NCBI RefSeq assembly: GCF_004151245.1
Contig: NZ_JUIW01000011.1
Span: 124,001-188,000 of the forward strand
Source of the DNA: Flavobacterium beibuense
GTDB taxonomy: Bacteria > Bacteroidota > Bacteroidia > Flavobacteriales > Flavobacteriaceae
Length of the DNA stretch: 64,000 nt
Direction: 5' to 3'
Of this stretch, positions 10,525 through 19,142 are shown one piece after another. Position 1 is the first letter of the stretch. The number at the start of each line of letters is the position of its first letter. A program made the translations under genes and the position numbers. Under the pieces are notes generated by a model. The model had not been told where the DNA came from. It saw only the letters and a program-made list of their open reading frames with translations, and did no database searches.

Positions 10525-11442
10525 ATGAGCCAACATCCGGTACATAGAGTCAAATCAATCGCTGAGTTCCACAGGATGAAGGGCTTGCCCTCACCTCAAC
10601 ATCCTTTAATCAGCTTATTTGACTATGGAGCCTTTCAGTGCTCCAAAGAGATAAACCACAAAAATTTTGTATTTGATTTTTATCATATTTCCATAAAACG
10701 AAGTATTGGCGCCAAATTTAAATACGGTCAAAATCACTACGATTTTGATGATGGCGTGATGTTTTTTATAGCTCCTAACCAGGTTTTCGGGATTGAAAAG
10801 ATTGAAGAAATTGCCACAGCTAAAAGTGGATGGGTGTTAATGATACACCCCGATTTTTTATGGGGTACCTTACTGGCAAAAAACATCAGCCGATATGAGT
10901 TTTTTGATTATGCAGTTAATGAAGCGTTGTTTCTTTCTGAAAAGGAAGAAACGACACTTACCACTATTGTTAAAAACATTGAACAGGAATACAATGCTAA
11001 TTTGGATAAGTTTAGTCAAAGCATAATCATTTCTCAAATAGAGACTTTACTAAATTACTCCGACCGCTTCTATCAAAGGCAATTTTTAACCCGTAAAGCC
11101 TCTAATCATAAAATCTTAGAAAATGTAGAGAAGACTATCGAAGATTATTTTGATAATGAAGATGCAAACGGTCTGCCTACAGTTCAATATATTGCCCAGT
11201 CTCTCAATATATCTCCCATGTATTTAAGCAACTTATTAAAATCTCTAACCGGGTTAACAACACAACAGCATATTCACGAGAAATTAATAGAAAAAGCAAA
11301 AGAAAAATTATCTACAACTGAATTAACTGTTTCGGAAATCGCTTTTGAACTGGGGTTCGAACACAGTCAGAGCTTTTCAAAATTATTTAAGAACAAAACA
11401 AATGTATCTCCTTTAAAGTTTAGAAGTGCTTTTAATCAGTAA
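10525..11442 (+). CDS. AraC family transcriptional regulator
   Basis: The 305-residue protein has an N-terminal sensor-like domain (about 1-190) of the kind common in Bacteroidetes (HPLISLFDYG near 27-36). The C-terminal double helix-turn-helix spans about 200-305: QYIAQSLNISPMYLSNLLKS and ELTVSEIAFELGFEHSQSFSKLFKNKTNVSPLKFR. It probably regulates the adjacent SDR gene or its own expression; the ligand is unknown. Confidence 0.92.
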   Translation: MSQHPVHRVKSIAEFHRMKGLPSPQHPLISLFDYGAFQCSKEINHKNFVFDFYHISIKRSIGAKFKYGQNHYDFDDGVMFFIAPNQVFGIEKIEEIATAKSGWVLMIHPDFLWGTLLAKNISRYEFFDYAVNEALFLSEKEETTLTTIVKNIEQEYNANLDKFSQSIIISQIETLLNYSDRFYQRQFLTRKASNHKILENVEKTIEDYFDNEDANGLPTVQYIAQSLNISPMYLSNLLKSLTGLTTQQHIHEKLIEKAKEKLSTTELTVSEIAFELGFEHSQSFSKLFKNKTNVSPLKFRSAFNQ

Positions 11443-11515
11443 GTTTATAATACTAATTGTTTAAATAAAAAATATTTTTCTTTACTACTAAACCTGTTAC
11501 AACAAATTCGATACT

Positions 11516-12043
11516 ATGAAAAGATTCGCTCTAATTTTTCTTTTTTCATTTTTACTTTCTCCAAAAAGTTTTTCACAGGTATGTGGTGGTGGCATACTTA
11601 CGTTCAATATTTACACTTTGAATGGTGAAGATATAAAAGAATTTGACTATGAAATATTCCCTGTTTCCAGAGAACTTCTTCAAAAAAACTACTACGATAA
11701 GCTAACAATAAAAACATATAAAGATTGTCCGGAATATTCGCTTTTTAAAGATGTTCAAAAAAGCGGCAGCATAATTGGTAAAATATTCGTAGATCAGATT
11801 ATTGACAATAATGATCCTAAACTCAATGCTAAGCTGCAAAAGCTATTAGATACATCTGCAATCGCACAAAAAGGGACTATTAAATCTACCTTGTTATTTA
11901 CCACAAGGGAAAACGAAAGTTTTCCTATTGTATTAAAAATATCAAATGGTGAAAGGGTGGTTTACATACTCGGAAATTATTTTGGGAATTGCGACCGGGA
12001 GGCTTCATTGGTTTGGGGAGATAAGGTGCTAAAATTAGAATAA
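11516..12043 (+). CDS. Exported protein of unknown function
   Basis: The 175-residue protein has a signal peptide (residues 1-21, ending KSFSQ) and a mature part of mixed strands and helices with four Cys. I recognise no domain. Its stop is one base from the start of the next lipoprotein gene, so the two are surely one transcript and probably function together at the cell envelope. Confidence 0.6.
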   Translation: MKRFALIFLFSFLLSPKSFSQVCGGGILTFNIYTLNGEDIKEFDYEIFPVSRELLQKNYYDKLTIKTYKDCPEYSLFKDVQKSGSIIGKIFVDQIIDNNDPKLNAKLQKLLDTSAIAQKGTIKSTLLFTTRENESFPIVLKISNGERVVYILGNYFGNCDREASLVWGDKVLKLE

Positions 12044-12044
12044 G

Positions 12045-12764
12045 ATGAGAAATATAAGCTTTTTAATTTTTGTGTGCTTTATTCTCACATTCTGTAATAA
12101 CAAAACACAGAACAACATCCGGATGAATGAAATCACTACTGACTCTGTGACTAAATCACCAGTGCCTGAAATCATAGCGGATACATTGGCAAAAATTAGC
12201 AGCCCTTTTATATTAAATGGAACTAAATGTTATTGGGAACATAAACTCATAAGTGGTGAAGAAATCATTATAAAACTCTTCGATTATAAGACAGACAAGT
12301 TACTTTTAAAACATCACGATATTTACCCTCCGCTAAACTACAATGCAAAAAATTACTTTGACAATATAAATAATGAGAGTTTGGTAGATGTGAATTTTGA
12401 CGGCTACACCGATATCTTATTAAAAATTTATTCGGGCAGTATGGCTATGAATGATAGAGTGTACGTGTATCTCTTTAATCATAAAGAAGGAAAATATACC
12501 TCAGCGGAATACTTAGAAGCTAACCGAATAGAACTAATTGACAAGAAAAATAGAAAGCTTATTACGAGCAATGAATACCGATACGGAACAGATAGTATTA
12601 TTCATCACTTTGATAAAGTCGGAAAAGTTGAATTCACAGATGAATTTTCTCATTATCGCATTTTAGAAGATACTACCTGGATAGAATATAAAACTTACAA
12701 GAAAATTGTAAACGGAGAGACCATTAATGAAAGAACTCAAAGTGATACCATAAAATGGGAATAA
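12045..12764 (+). CDS. Lipoprotein of unknown function (FG-GAP/XAC2610-like segment)
   Basis: The 239-residue protein has a lipoprotein signal with Cys17 (LTFCNN). The segment DVNFDGYTDILLKIYSGSMAMND, around residue 120, resembles the calcium-binding loop of FG-GAP/XAC2610-type beta-propeller-like repeats. This suggests a surface binding protein, but the similarity is short. It lies one base after the preceding exported protein gene. No terminator is clear before the convergent DUF1275 gene. Confidence 0.6.
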   Translation: MRNISFLIFVCFILTFCNNKTQNNIRMNEITTDSVTKSPVPEIIADTLAKISSPFILNGTKCYWEHKLISGEEIIIKLFDYKTDKLLLKHHDIYPPLNYNAKNYFDNINNESLVDVNFDGYTDILLKIYSGSMAMNDRVYVYLFNHKEGKYTSAEYLEANRIELIDKKNRKLITSNEYRYGTDSIIHHFDKVGKVEFTDEFSHYRILEDTTWIEYKTYKKIVNGETINERTQSDTIKWE

Positions 12765-12853
12765 GCCCCCGAAGAGTGGTGAGCCAGCAAGATATTTTGA
12801 CTTAGTCTTTTTTTTAACTATGAGCTATGACCGCAATGACAGAACCGAAAGTA

Positions 12854-13570
12854 TCAATACCTGTGCAACACCTTTCTTTTAATGACATAGAATTTAAGTA
12901 GTATATAATCGTAAAGCAAAGCTAGTAGCAGAGCTAAGCTTGCAATTAAAAGTACTTTCAGCTTTAAGTAATAGTAAGCAAAACCACCTGCTATTCCTCC
13001 GGCAAAGAAACACAGTATAATAGCCAACTTTAAATAGATACTCCTTTTTAGTGTAAAGTTCTCATTGGCTGTTTTGTAAAACAAAAGCTGAGAAAGTTCT
13101 ATACCCAGATCTGTAAATATTCCTGTTAAGTGTGTTGTCCTTACAACCGACTGCGATACTCTCGTTACCAAAGCATTTTGCAACCCCATTGCGAACAATA
13201 GAATACAGGCTAAAACATCAGGTTTATTAAAATGCAAAGTAGCCACTAAAACCAAAAGAATAATTTCAAGCAGGATGGGAACAACATAAGAAAGGTTCTC
13301 CCTTATGCGGACAATAGTCTCACTTATAAGATTGGAACAAAAAGCACCCGCAAGAAAACTTACCAGAAACCAAAGATAAATAACGGCATTTGAAAACTCT
13401 TCGCTTACAAAAGTGCTTGAGAAGAAAGCAAAATGCCCGGTTACATTTGTAGTAAGAACATTTACCGACAACAGGCCTACAATGTTTACAATCCCTGCCA
13501 CAAAAGATAAGATAGATGCCAACCTTAGGTTATGCCCATACGACCTTCTTTTACCTTTATGACGAAACAT
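12854..13570 (-). CDS. YoaK/DUF1275 family membrane protein, copy B
   Basis: This 238-residue membrane protein is about 90% identical by hand count to the copy at 5288-6004. The same helices and motifs are kept (GLQNALVT, THLTGIFTDLG). Both copies are full length and intact, with changes mostly conservative and concentrated in the C-terminal third. Both lie on the minus strand, 6.8 kb apart, so recombination between them could delete the genes in between. Function is unknown for the family. Confidence 0.85.
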   Translation of the reverse strand: MFRHKGKRRSYGHNLRLASILSFVAGIVNIVGLLSVNVLTTNVTGHFAFFSSTFVSEEFSNAVIYLWFLVSFLAGAFCSNLISETIVRIRENLSYVVPILLEIILLVLVATLHFNKPDVLACILLFAMGLQNALVTRVSQSVVRTTHLTGIFTDLGIELSQLLFYKTANENFTLKRSIYLKLAIILCFFAGGIAGGFAYYYLKLKVLLIASLALLLALLYDYILLKFYVIKRKVLHRY

Positions 13571-13795
13571 TTATTTGATGATTTTCTAGAATAAAGATAC
13601 TCATTTCCTGCGCAATCTTTTATTCAATGTTTGAAGCCTTTGGAATATAGTTGATCTCTAAAAGTGCATGCCTGAAAGAGCATGCTCTTGGCACAATACA
13701 AAAACAAATCCTGAACGGCGTACCGAAAGGTTTTGTTTAGACCTTAGAAAGCATTTGACTTGCTTAATAATTAAATCAAAGGAATGTATAATAGA

Positions 13796-13818
13796 ACAGG
13801 CTGCATATAGCAGCCTGT
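13796..13818 (-). terminator. Hairpin downstream of the lipoprotein gene
   Basis: ACAGGCTGC and GCAGCCTGT form a nine-pair stem with a five-base loop, a few bases past the stop of the minus-strand gene. The T run after it is weak, so termination is likely but not certain. Confidence 0.55.
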
Positions 13819-13823
13819 CTTGA

Positions 13824-14381
13824 TTATGGGTTATTCCATTCGTAAACAATATGAATTGGAATAGTTTGCCAGCCTTCGGAAGTAAACAATATCTTATCTA
13901 CATTTAAATGCAGTTTTCTTTCATTATAGTGCCCTCCGGTTAGATAACCAAATTCTTCTTCCCTTTCGGGAGTACCGCTTGTTATCACGCTAACATCACC
14001 TGTACTTTCATCAACCAGAATCTTAGAATAATATAAGCTCTGGTTGACAAAACATTGCTGATATGGTTCTGACTCAGAATATACCTGTGAATTCGAAACG
14101 TCAAAAATTATTTCTAATCTATCTGAACTTTCATGATATTCTACACTTGCATCATACAACTGTAATGGGTATACGACCTGGCAATCCATTTCCTCAAACA
14201 GGTCGGTATTATATATATTGTCAAAATTTAAGTCCAGCGGCTCTTCAGAATACATCTCTTTTAAAACATACCTACCCTCCATATAGAATAGATATTCATT
14301 TGAAACAGCTCTTCCATCGTCATTTTTATCACAACTGAATAGTAGCAAGAGAATAATAGCTAAGTAAAGAAATTTATTCAT
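13824..14381 (-). CDS. Lipoprotein of unknown function
   Basis: The 185-residue protein has a lipoprotein signal with Cys17 (LLFSCDKNDDG). The aspartate/asparagine-rich stretch after the Cys resembles a Bacteroidetes surface-lipoprotein export signal. The rest is predicted mainly beta strand; no family is recognised. The flanking gene upstream is also a lipoprotein on the same strand, 80 bases away. Confidence 0.6.
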   Translation of the reverse strand: MNKFLYLAIILLLLFSCDKNDDGRAVSNEYLFYMEGRYVLKEMYSEEPLDLNFDNIYNTDLFEEMDCQVVYPLQLYDASVEYHESSDRLEIIFDVSNSQVYSESEPYQQCFVNQSLYYSKILVDESTGDVSVITSGTPEREEEFGYLTGGHYNERKLHLNVDKILFTSEGWQTIPIHIVYEWNNP

Positions 14382-14461
14382 AATACAAATTATTGGACTT
14401 TAACTGGCCTTGTAGAGATTATACACTTACCCAGATTGTATTAGTCTGTAAATCCTCAACT

Positions 14462-15022
14462 TCATTCATCAAACTTTCTCTTATTTTCAGGAAATCCTAA
14501 TTCTTTTTTAAAATTATAGAATTCATTTTCCAACTTTCCATTTTCAGAATGAACGCTTATATTTAATGTAGAATCACTATTATACAAATGGTAGTAGCTC
14601 CCTGCATTGGTAGACACTTGTTCTGATACTTTACCCATTAATAAATTTTCCATAAATAAAGACAAAATCCTCTTTTTATTATCATTTAATAAAATATCTT
14701 CCTTAAGTCCAATAGGTTTAGTTTCCAACTCGTAGTAGTACTGTATGGAATCACAATTAAATCGAAATCTTTTATATTCTAACCTGTAATTCCTGTATGA
14801 ATCTACATATACTTTGAAGTTATCGGAAGGTCCACCAAACTCACCACAATCATCAATCATTACTTCAAGATATAATGTGTCATTTTTTACATCTCCTCTC
14901 GCATAATTAGGGAAAAACAACTCTTGAGGACTTTCTTTTGTTTCAACTCTATCTGATTGTTTATTCCTTGTATCACATGAAATCAAGCATGATAGCAGAC
15001 TTATAAAAATGATATATTTCAT
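14462..15022 (-). CDS. Lipoprotein of unknown function
   Basis: The 186-residue protein has a lipoprotein signal with Cys16 (CLISCDTRN). No domain is recognised. It lies just upstream of another small lipoprotein gene on the same strand and may share its transcript. The AT-rich sequence and lack of recognisable homology suggest an accessory gene. Confidence 0.58.
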   Translation of the reverse strand: MKYIIFISLLSCLISCDTRNKQSDRVETKESPQELFFPNYARGDVKNDTLYLEVMIDDCGEFGGPSDNFKVYVDSYRNYRLEYKRFRFNCDSIQYYYELETKPIGLKEDILLNDNKKRILSLFMENLLMGKVSEQVSTNAGSYYHLYNSDSTLNISVHSENGKLENEFYNFKKELGFPENKRKFDE

Positions 15023-15169
15023 TTCGATTATTAGATTGATGATATAAAATTATTTTTTATAGTTCTAACCTTTGCTGACATAAGACTCCTCTAGCCGACT
15101 TAACGAATATAAACAAAAAAGTTATGTAAAAGTAAATTAACGAGATTTAGAAAACTTACATAAAAACAA

Positions 15170-15194
15170 AAACCCCTGTAAATACAGGGGTTTA
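15170..15194 (-). terminator. Terminator of tRNA-Ser
   Basis: On the minus strand, AAACCCCTGT pairs with ACAGGGGTTT around a short AT loop and is followed by TTTTGTTTTT. It begins eight bases after the tRNA 3' end. Confidence 0.8.
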
Positions 15195-15201
15195 AAAGTT
15201 G

Positions 15202-15289
15202 CAGAGAGGAAGGGATTCGAACCCTCGATGCCCTTTTGGAGCATACACACTTTCCAGGCGTGCGCCTTCGACCACTCGGCCACCTCTCT
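15202..15289 (-). tRNA. tRNA-Ser(GGA)
   Basis: This 88-base type II tRNA has a seven-pair acceptor (AGAGAGG / CCTCTCT), a serine-type D arm (TGGCCGAGTGG), and anticodon loop CTGGAAA giving GGA. It also has a long variable arm, the T arm GAGGGTTCGAATCCCTT and discriminator G73. A full CCA is not encoded. It is followed closely by a terminator and is transcribed alone. Confidence 0.95.
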
Positions 15290-15336
15290 AAATTATTGAG
15301 GCTGCAAAAATAGCACTAAATAGCAGATATCAAAAA

Positions 15337-16368
15337 TTATTGCGACAATTCTCCGCAAAGTGAGGTTTCAAAAGCCGTTTTAAAATCGGCAGGAGCAACT
15401 TTCTTACCCAAAAGGTACATCAGTTTTGTAATAGCGGCTTCGGTAGTAATATCGGCTCCCGATATAACACCTATCTCCTTAAGCTGTGTACTGGTTTCAT
15501 AATGCCCCATGTTTACGCTACCTCCCGAACACTGTGTTACATTAACCACATGAAGCCCTTTGTCTATGGCTTCCTTAAGTATGTTTATAAACCAGTCTTC
15601 CGTTGGTGCATTACCCGACCCATAGGTTTCCAACACTACGCCTTTAAGTCCGGCGATATTAAGAATGGAAGAAAGTACCCTTTCGCTTATGCCCGGGAAC
15701 ATTTTTATGATAACCACATTATCATCAAGCTCATAATGCACAGTAAACTCTTTATCGGTATCTGCCCTAAGCAAAAGCTCTTTATTAAGCTTTAAATGCA
15801 CCCCCGATTCTGCCAGTGCAGGATAGTTAGGAGAAGTAAAGGCATTAAAATGCTCGGCACTTATTTTTGTGGTTCGGTTACCCCTATAAAGCTTGTATTC
15901 AAAATACAGGCAAACTTCCCTTACCCCGGGATGGTTATTATGCCTTAACGAAGCGATTTGGATAGCCGTAATAAGGTTTTCTTTGGCATCTGTACGCAAA
16001 TCACCTATCGGCAGTTGCGAGCCCGTAAACACCACAGGTTTATTTAAACCTTCCAGCATAAAGCTTAACGCTGAAGCGGAGTAAGACATGGTATCTGACC
16101 CGTGAAGGATTACAAAGCCGTCAAAATCGTCATAATGCTCTTCTATCATCTTTGCCATTACAGCCCATTGGGAAGGATCCATGTTAGAAGAGTCTATAGG
16201 AGTATCAAAAGACACCGTTTCTATGTTACAGTCCAGCTGCTTAAGTTCGGGTATCCTTTGTAATAGTTTCTTAAAGTTGAATGCCTTTAGTACACCGGTA
16301 TCAAAATCCTTTACCATACCAATGGTACCCCCGGTATATATAAGCAGGATAGTAGGTTTAGATTGCAT
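15337..16368 (-). CDS. ansA: Type I (cytosolic) L-asparaginase
   Basis: The 343-residue enzyme hydrolyses asparagine to aspartate and ammonia. It has the N-terminal catalytic motif YTGGTIGM (residues 11-18) and the second motif HGSDTM (89-94). The C-terminal part contains VVLETYGSGNAP and NVTQCSGGSVNMGHYE. No signal peptide is present, which fits the cytosolic type. Its start overlaps the end of the acyltransferase gene by 11 bases, so they are co-transcribed. Confidence 0.93.
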   Translation of the reverse strand: MQSKPTILLIYTGGTIGMVKDFDTGVLKAFNFKKLLQRIPELKQLDCNIETVSFDTPIDSSNMDPSQWAVMAKMIEEHYDDFDGFVILHGSDTMSYSASALSFMLEGLNKPVVFTGSQLPIGDLRTDAKENLITAIQIASLRHNNHPGVREVCLYFEYKLYRGNRTTKISAEHFNAFTSPNYPALAESGVHLKLNKELLLRADTDKEFTVHYELDDNVVIIKMFPGISERVLSSILNIAGLKGVVLETYGSGNAPTEDWFINILKEAIDKGLHVVNVTQCSGGSVNMGHYETSTQLKEIGVISGADITTEAAITKLMYLLGKKVAPADFKTAFETSLCGELSQ

Positions 16369-17494
16369 TTTGGTATTTCATTTTGTTAACCACCGGATTG
16401 GCATACATGGCCAGGAATCCGTCCCTTAAAACTTTGTTCTCGTTATCAATTCGCATTTCAAGGCGTCTTTCAAAAAGCAGCTTTTCCTTTTCGGTATAAT
16501 GCTTGGAAAAACGTGTGGTATCATGCAACAGGTCGTAAGCTATAAAATTAGTAGGCCACAACTTGTAGGTAGTAAGTATAGAATCGTCTATTACCTGTGC
16601 AAGTGCCTGTATCTGTTTGTTCTGATTATCAAATTCGGCAGCTATCTCATCAAGCTCGTTTGTAAGTATATCGCCTACATGTATGTGTATCCTTTTTTTC
16701 TGCCCCATAATACCGCTTAACAGCGTCATGAAATCTTCATTTTTCTCTTTAATGTAAATTTCATCGTTAGCCTTAGCCATAAGCTGCGGCATTTTTAGCG
16801 CATCGGTAGGGTCATACTCATAAGAAATGGAAACCGGTACTATTTTAAGCTTTTTAAAATAAACCATCAGGTTTTCCTCGTCCGATGCCATCGCAAGCAT
16901 TTTTAAAACACCCTGCTGTGTGGCATCATCACCGTCTTTTGTACGTCCTTCACGCTGTGCGATCCAAACCGAACGGTTTTCACGCGTAAGCAGCTGACAA
17001 ATGTATTCAGACATCAGCTTAGAGCTTTGAAGCAGTTCTCTTGGCGACAGGCCACGCTGTACCAAAAAGTTACGGTTAAGCCTTGACAGAACGTGTAAAA
17101 ATGCTTTTTGCACCAGGTTATCACCTATGGCAGAGGCAGTCATTACCAGTCCATGGTCATAAAGTGATACATTGATAAGTGAGGTATCTAAGATAATATC
17201 CCTGTGGTTTGAAATAAAAAGGTACGGCGTATGCGGTTCCAGTTTTTCGAACCCTGAAGTGGTAAGGCCTTCTGAGCTTTTTTGCAGGACTTTTTGTACT
17301 GCCTGATAGATAAAGTTTATCTGAAAATCTCTTTTTGAGTGGGTCTTCAACAGTTGATCAACCCAAACAGACTCTTCTACATCAGGAAAGGTAAAGCTCA
17401 TAAGCGCTTTCATCATTGGGTGATGGACTACGCTTTTAATGGCGTCATTCACCTCTGTATCATAAAAAGGCCTGATATGGTCAAATTTCGACAT
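16358..17494 (-). CDS. PlsC-type lysophospholipid/glycerol-3-phosphate acyltransferase
   Basis: The 378-residue protein carries an acyltransferase core with SNHRDIILD at residues 95-103. The catalytic His97 and Asp103 are one residue further apart than in the classic NHx4D motif. It is followed by QREGRTKDGDD (about 180), matching the EGTRS-type block of the family. It is likely to transfer fatty acyl groups in phospholipid synthesis at the inner membrane, although no strong membrane helix is visible. It forms an overlapping pair with the asparaginase gene. Confidence 0.82.
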   Translation of the reverse strand: MSKFDHIRPFYDTEVNDAIKSVVHHPMMKALMSFTFPDVEESVWVDQLLKTHSKRDFQINFIYQAVQKVLQKSSEGLTTSGFEKLEPHTPYLFISNHRDIILDTSLINVSLYDHGLVMTASAIGDNLVQKAFLHVLSRLNRNFLVQRGLSPRELLQSSKLMSEYICQLLTRENRSVWIAQREGRTKDGDDATQQGVLKMLAMASDEENLMVYFKKLKIVPVSISYEYDPTDALKMPQLMAKANDEIYIKEKNEDFMTLLSGIMGQKKRIHIHVGDILTNELDEIAAEFDNQNKQIQALAQVIDDSILTTYKLWPTNFIAYDLLHDTTRFSKHYTEKEKLLFERRLEMRIDNENKVLRDGFLAMYANPVVNKMKYQNAI

Positions 17495-17562
17495 GTACTT
17501 CTCTAGGGTTAAAACAATTCACAAATGAACAAAAAATTTATCAATTTTAAGGGAATTCTTTG

Positions 17563-18330
17563 TTAAATCCCGAAAACATTTACAGCATTTTGTGTTGTAA
17601 TTCGGGCTATTTCTTCTACCGGAAGATTATAAATAAGGGCCAGTTTTTGGGCTACCAAAAGCGTATAACTACTCTCATTCCTTTTCCCTCTGTGCGGTAC
17701 AGGTGCCAGATAAGGCGAATCGGTTTCCAATACTATATGTTCTAAAGGTATCTCGTTTAAAAACTGGTCTATCTTCCCATTCTTAAAGGTTGCCACTCCG
17801 CCAATACCAAGTTTCATGTTGTATGATATTGCTTTTTGTGCCTGCTCAAAGTCGCCCGTAAAACAATGGAATATCCCAAACAAGTCATCTCCCTTTTCGC
17901 TTTCAAGCACTTCAAAAACCTCATCAAAAGCATCCCTGCAATGTATGTTAATAGGCAGGTTGTATTTTTTTGCCAACTGGATCTGATGCTTAAAAGCATA
18001 CTGCTGTTGCTTTAGGGTAGACTTGTCCCAATACAAATCGATACCTATCTCACCCACGGCGGCAAACTTACGTTTGGCAAGTTCGCGTTCAACATGCGCC
18101 AGCTCCTCTTCATAATTCTCCTTCACATAAGTAGGATGAAGCCCCATCATCAGGAAAACATTCTCCGGATACTTAGCCTCCAGATCATACATAGCCTGCG
18201 TATACGATGAATCTATTGACGGAACAAACAAACGTTTCACTCCGGCATCAAAAGCACGTTGTATCATCTGGTCGCGGTCATCACTAAACTCTTCGCTGTA
18301 TAAATGGGTATGTGTATCTGTAAGTATCAT
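17563..18330 (-). CDS. TatD family metal-dependent hydrolase (3'-5' DNase-like)
   Basis: From the ATG at 18330 the protein is 255 residues and starts MILTDTHTHLY, so the metal-binding HTH motif is at residues 7-9, as in the family. Further ligands are in AVGEIGIDLYWDKS, INIHCRDAF, GIFHCFTG and ETDSPYLAP. TatD proteins act as metal-dependent nucleases in DNA repair or quality control. A longer frame starting at 18351 exists, but that codon lies in a TAATTTTG promoter box, so I prefer the ATG at 18330 (18333 is also possible). Confidence 0.88.
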   Translation of the reverse strand: MILTDTHTHLYSEEFSDDRDQMIQRAFDAGVKRLFVPSIDSSYTQAMYDLEAKYPENVFLMMGLHPTYVKENYEEELAHVERELAKRKFAAVGEIGIDLYWDKSTLKQQQYAFKHQIQLAKKYNLPINIHCRDAFDEVFEVLESEKGDDLFGIFHCFTGDFEQAQKAISYNMKLGIGGVATFKNGKIDQFLNEIPLEHIVLETDSPYLAPVPHRGKRNESSYTLLVAQKLALIYNLPVEEIARITTQNAVNVFGI

Positions 18331-18348
18331 CATTATTAGTTTGGGATG

Positions 18349-18356
18349 CAAAATTA
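18349..18356 (-). promoter_or_regulatory. -7 promoter box for tatD
   Basis: On the minus strand this reads TAATTTTG, an exact TAnnTTTG match 18 bases before the ATG at 18330. It overlaps the upstream ATG at 18351, which argues against that start. Confidence 0.45.
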
Positions 18357-18399
18357 CAAAGCCTTAGCGTTTTTACCTTAATAATATTATATTTTAAAG

Positions 18400-18407
18400 T
18401 ATTTTTG
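18400..18407 (+). promoter_or_regulatory. -7 promoter box for the aspartic protease gene
   Basis: TATTTTTG matches TAnnTTTG exactly and ends 17 bases before the start at 18425. No TTG is seen at the standard spacing. Confidence 0.45.
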
Positions 18408-18424
18408 GGATCAATCAAAAAAAC

Positions 18425-18868
18425 ATGGAGAATATACACCTCACATTAAAAGAAAAAGGCTACAAACGCATAAAATTTAAAATATCTAAAACGCAGCACC
18501 TACTGGTAAAAGGAAAAATAAACGGTGTTGAAGGCAATTTTATATTAGATACCGGCGCTTCTAACAGCTGCGTGGATTTTAAGGACATAGAACGTTTTGA
18601 ACTTTTCGCTAAAGATTCCGACACAAAAGCAGCCGGTGCCGGCGGTACAGGGATGATTACCCAAACATCGGTAAAAAACACCCTAAAGCTTGGCCGATGG
18701 ACCGATAAGAATTTCGGTTTGGTAATTTTTGACATGTCTCATGTAAATGAGGCCTTAAGACAATACAAGGCAAAGCCCGTACAGGGTATTTTAGGCGCCG
18801 ATATTTTAATGAAAGGCAAAGCCATAATTGATTATTACAACCATTGTGTTTACTTAAAATCAAAGTAA
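18425..18868 (+). CDS. Retropepsin-like single-domain aspartic protease
   Basis: The 147-residue cytosolic-looking protein has the catalytic motif LDTGAS with Asp42 and the matching hydrophobic-glycine segment GILGADIL near residue 119. With only one DTG it must dimerise, as retropepsins do. No signal peptide or membrane anchor is seen, unlike many related bacterial members. Substrate is unknown. It is monocistronic, followed by a good terminator. Confidence 0.8.
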   Translation: MENIHLTLKEKGYKRIKFKISKTQHLLVKGKINGVEGNFILDTGASNSCVDFKDIERFELFAKDSDTKAAGAGGTGMITQTSVKNTLKLGRWTDKNFGLVIFDMSHVNEALRQYKAKPVQGILGADILMKGKAIIDYYNHCVYLKSK

Positions 18869-18887
18869 TACATCACTACAGTATATT

Positions 18888-18919
18888 AAATCCCACTCAA
18901 ATCGTGGGGATTTTTTTTT
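18888..18919 (+). terminator. Terminator of the aspartic protease gene
   Basis: AAATCCCAC and GTGGGGATT form a stem around TCAAATC, followed by nine T. Confidence 0.85.
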
Positions 18920-18947
18920 ACCATTACAACCATCTGCATACATTCCC

Positions 18948-19040
18948 GCATCTTTATTAATAGTAAGGCTAATATTTAATAAAAGTCACATCTCAGGAAA
19001 AACTAACAACTACTACTATACGTATACAAAAACAGTAATG
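18948..19040 (+). pseudogene. Unit 1: leader plus C-terminal remnant of a T9SS cargo gene
   Basis: This non-coding stretch begins with GCATCTTTATTAATA, identical to the leader of the T9SS gene (19111-19125). It continues with a copy of the last codons of that gene: 18988-19040 matches 20415-20464 except for one extra ACT codon. Just upstream, GGCTAATATTTAATAAAAGTC still resembles the codons for AGIYLLKV but is frameshifted. The whole gene body is missing and no start codon is left. It looks like an internally deleted copy of the neighbouring gene; a small RNA is an alternative. Confidence 0.7.
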
Positions 19041-19054
19041 TTTTTATATACACC

Positions 19055-19084
19055 AGCCCTGTAATGCAATACAGGGCTTTTTTG
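19055..19084 (+). terminator. Terminator of unit 1
   Basis: AGCCCTGT and ACAGGGCT form a stem followed by a run of T. It is a diverged copy of the terminator after the intact gene. Confidence 0.8.
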
Positions 19085-19142
19085 TTTTACAACTATTCAT
19101 TAACTTTTTAGCATCTTTATTAATAACCAATCAACCAAAAAC

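Noticed and set aside
13658..13849. Minus-strand frame (63 codons) overlapping the lipoprotein gene
   Set aside because: It overlaps the lipoprotein end by 26 bases and runs through the hairpin at 13796-13818. Its product has no recognisable family.
14063..14338. Plus-strand frame (91 codons) opposite the lipoprotein gene
   Set aside because: It is nested antisense to a gene with a clear lipoprotein signal, with no support of its own.
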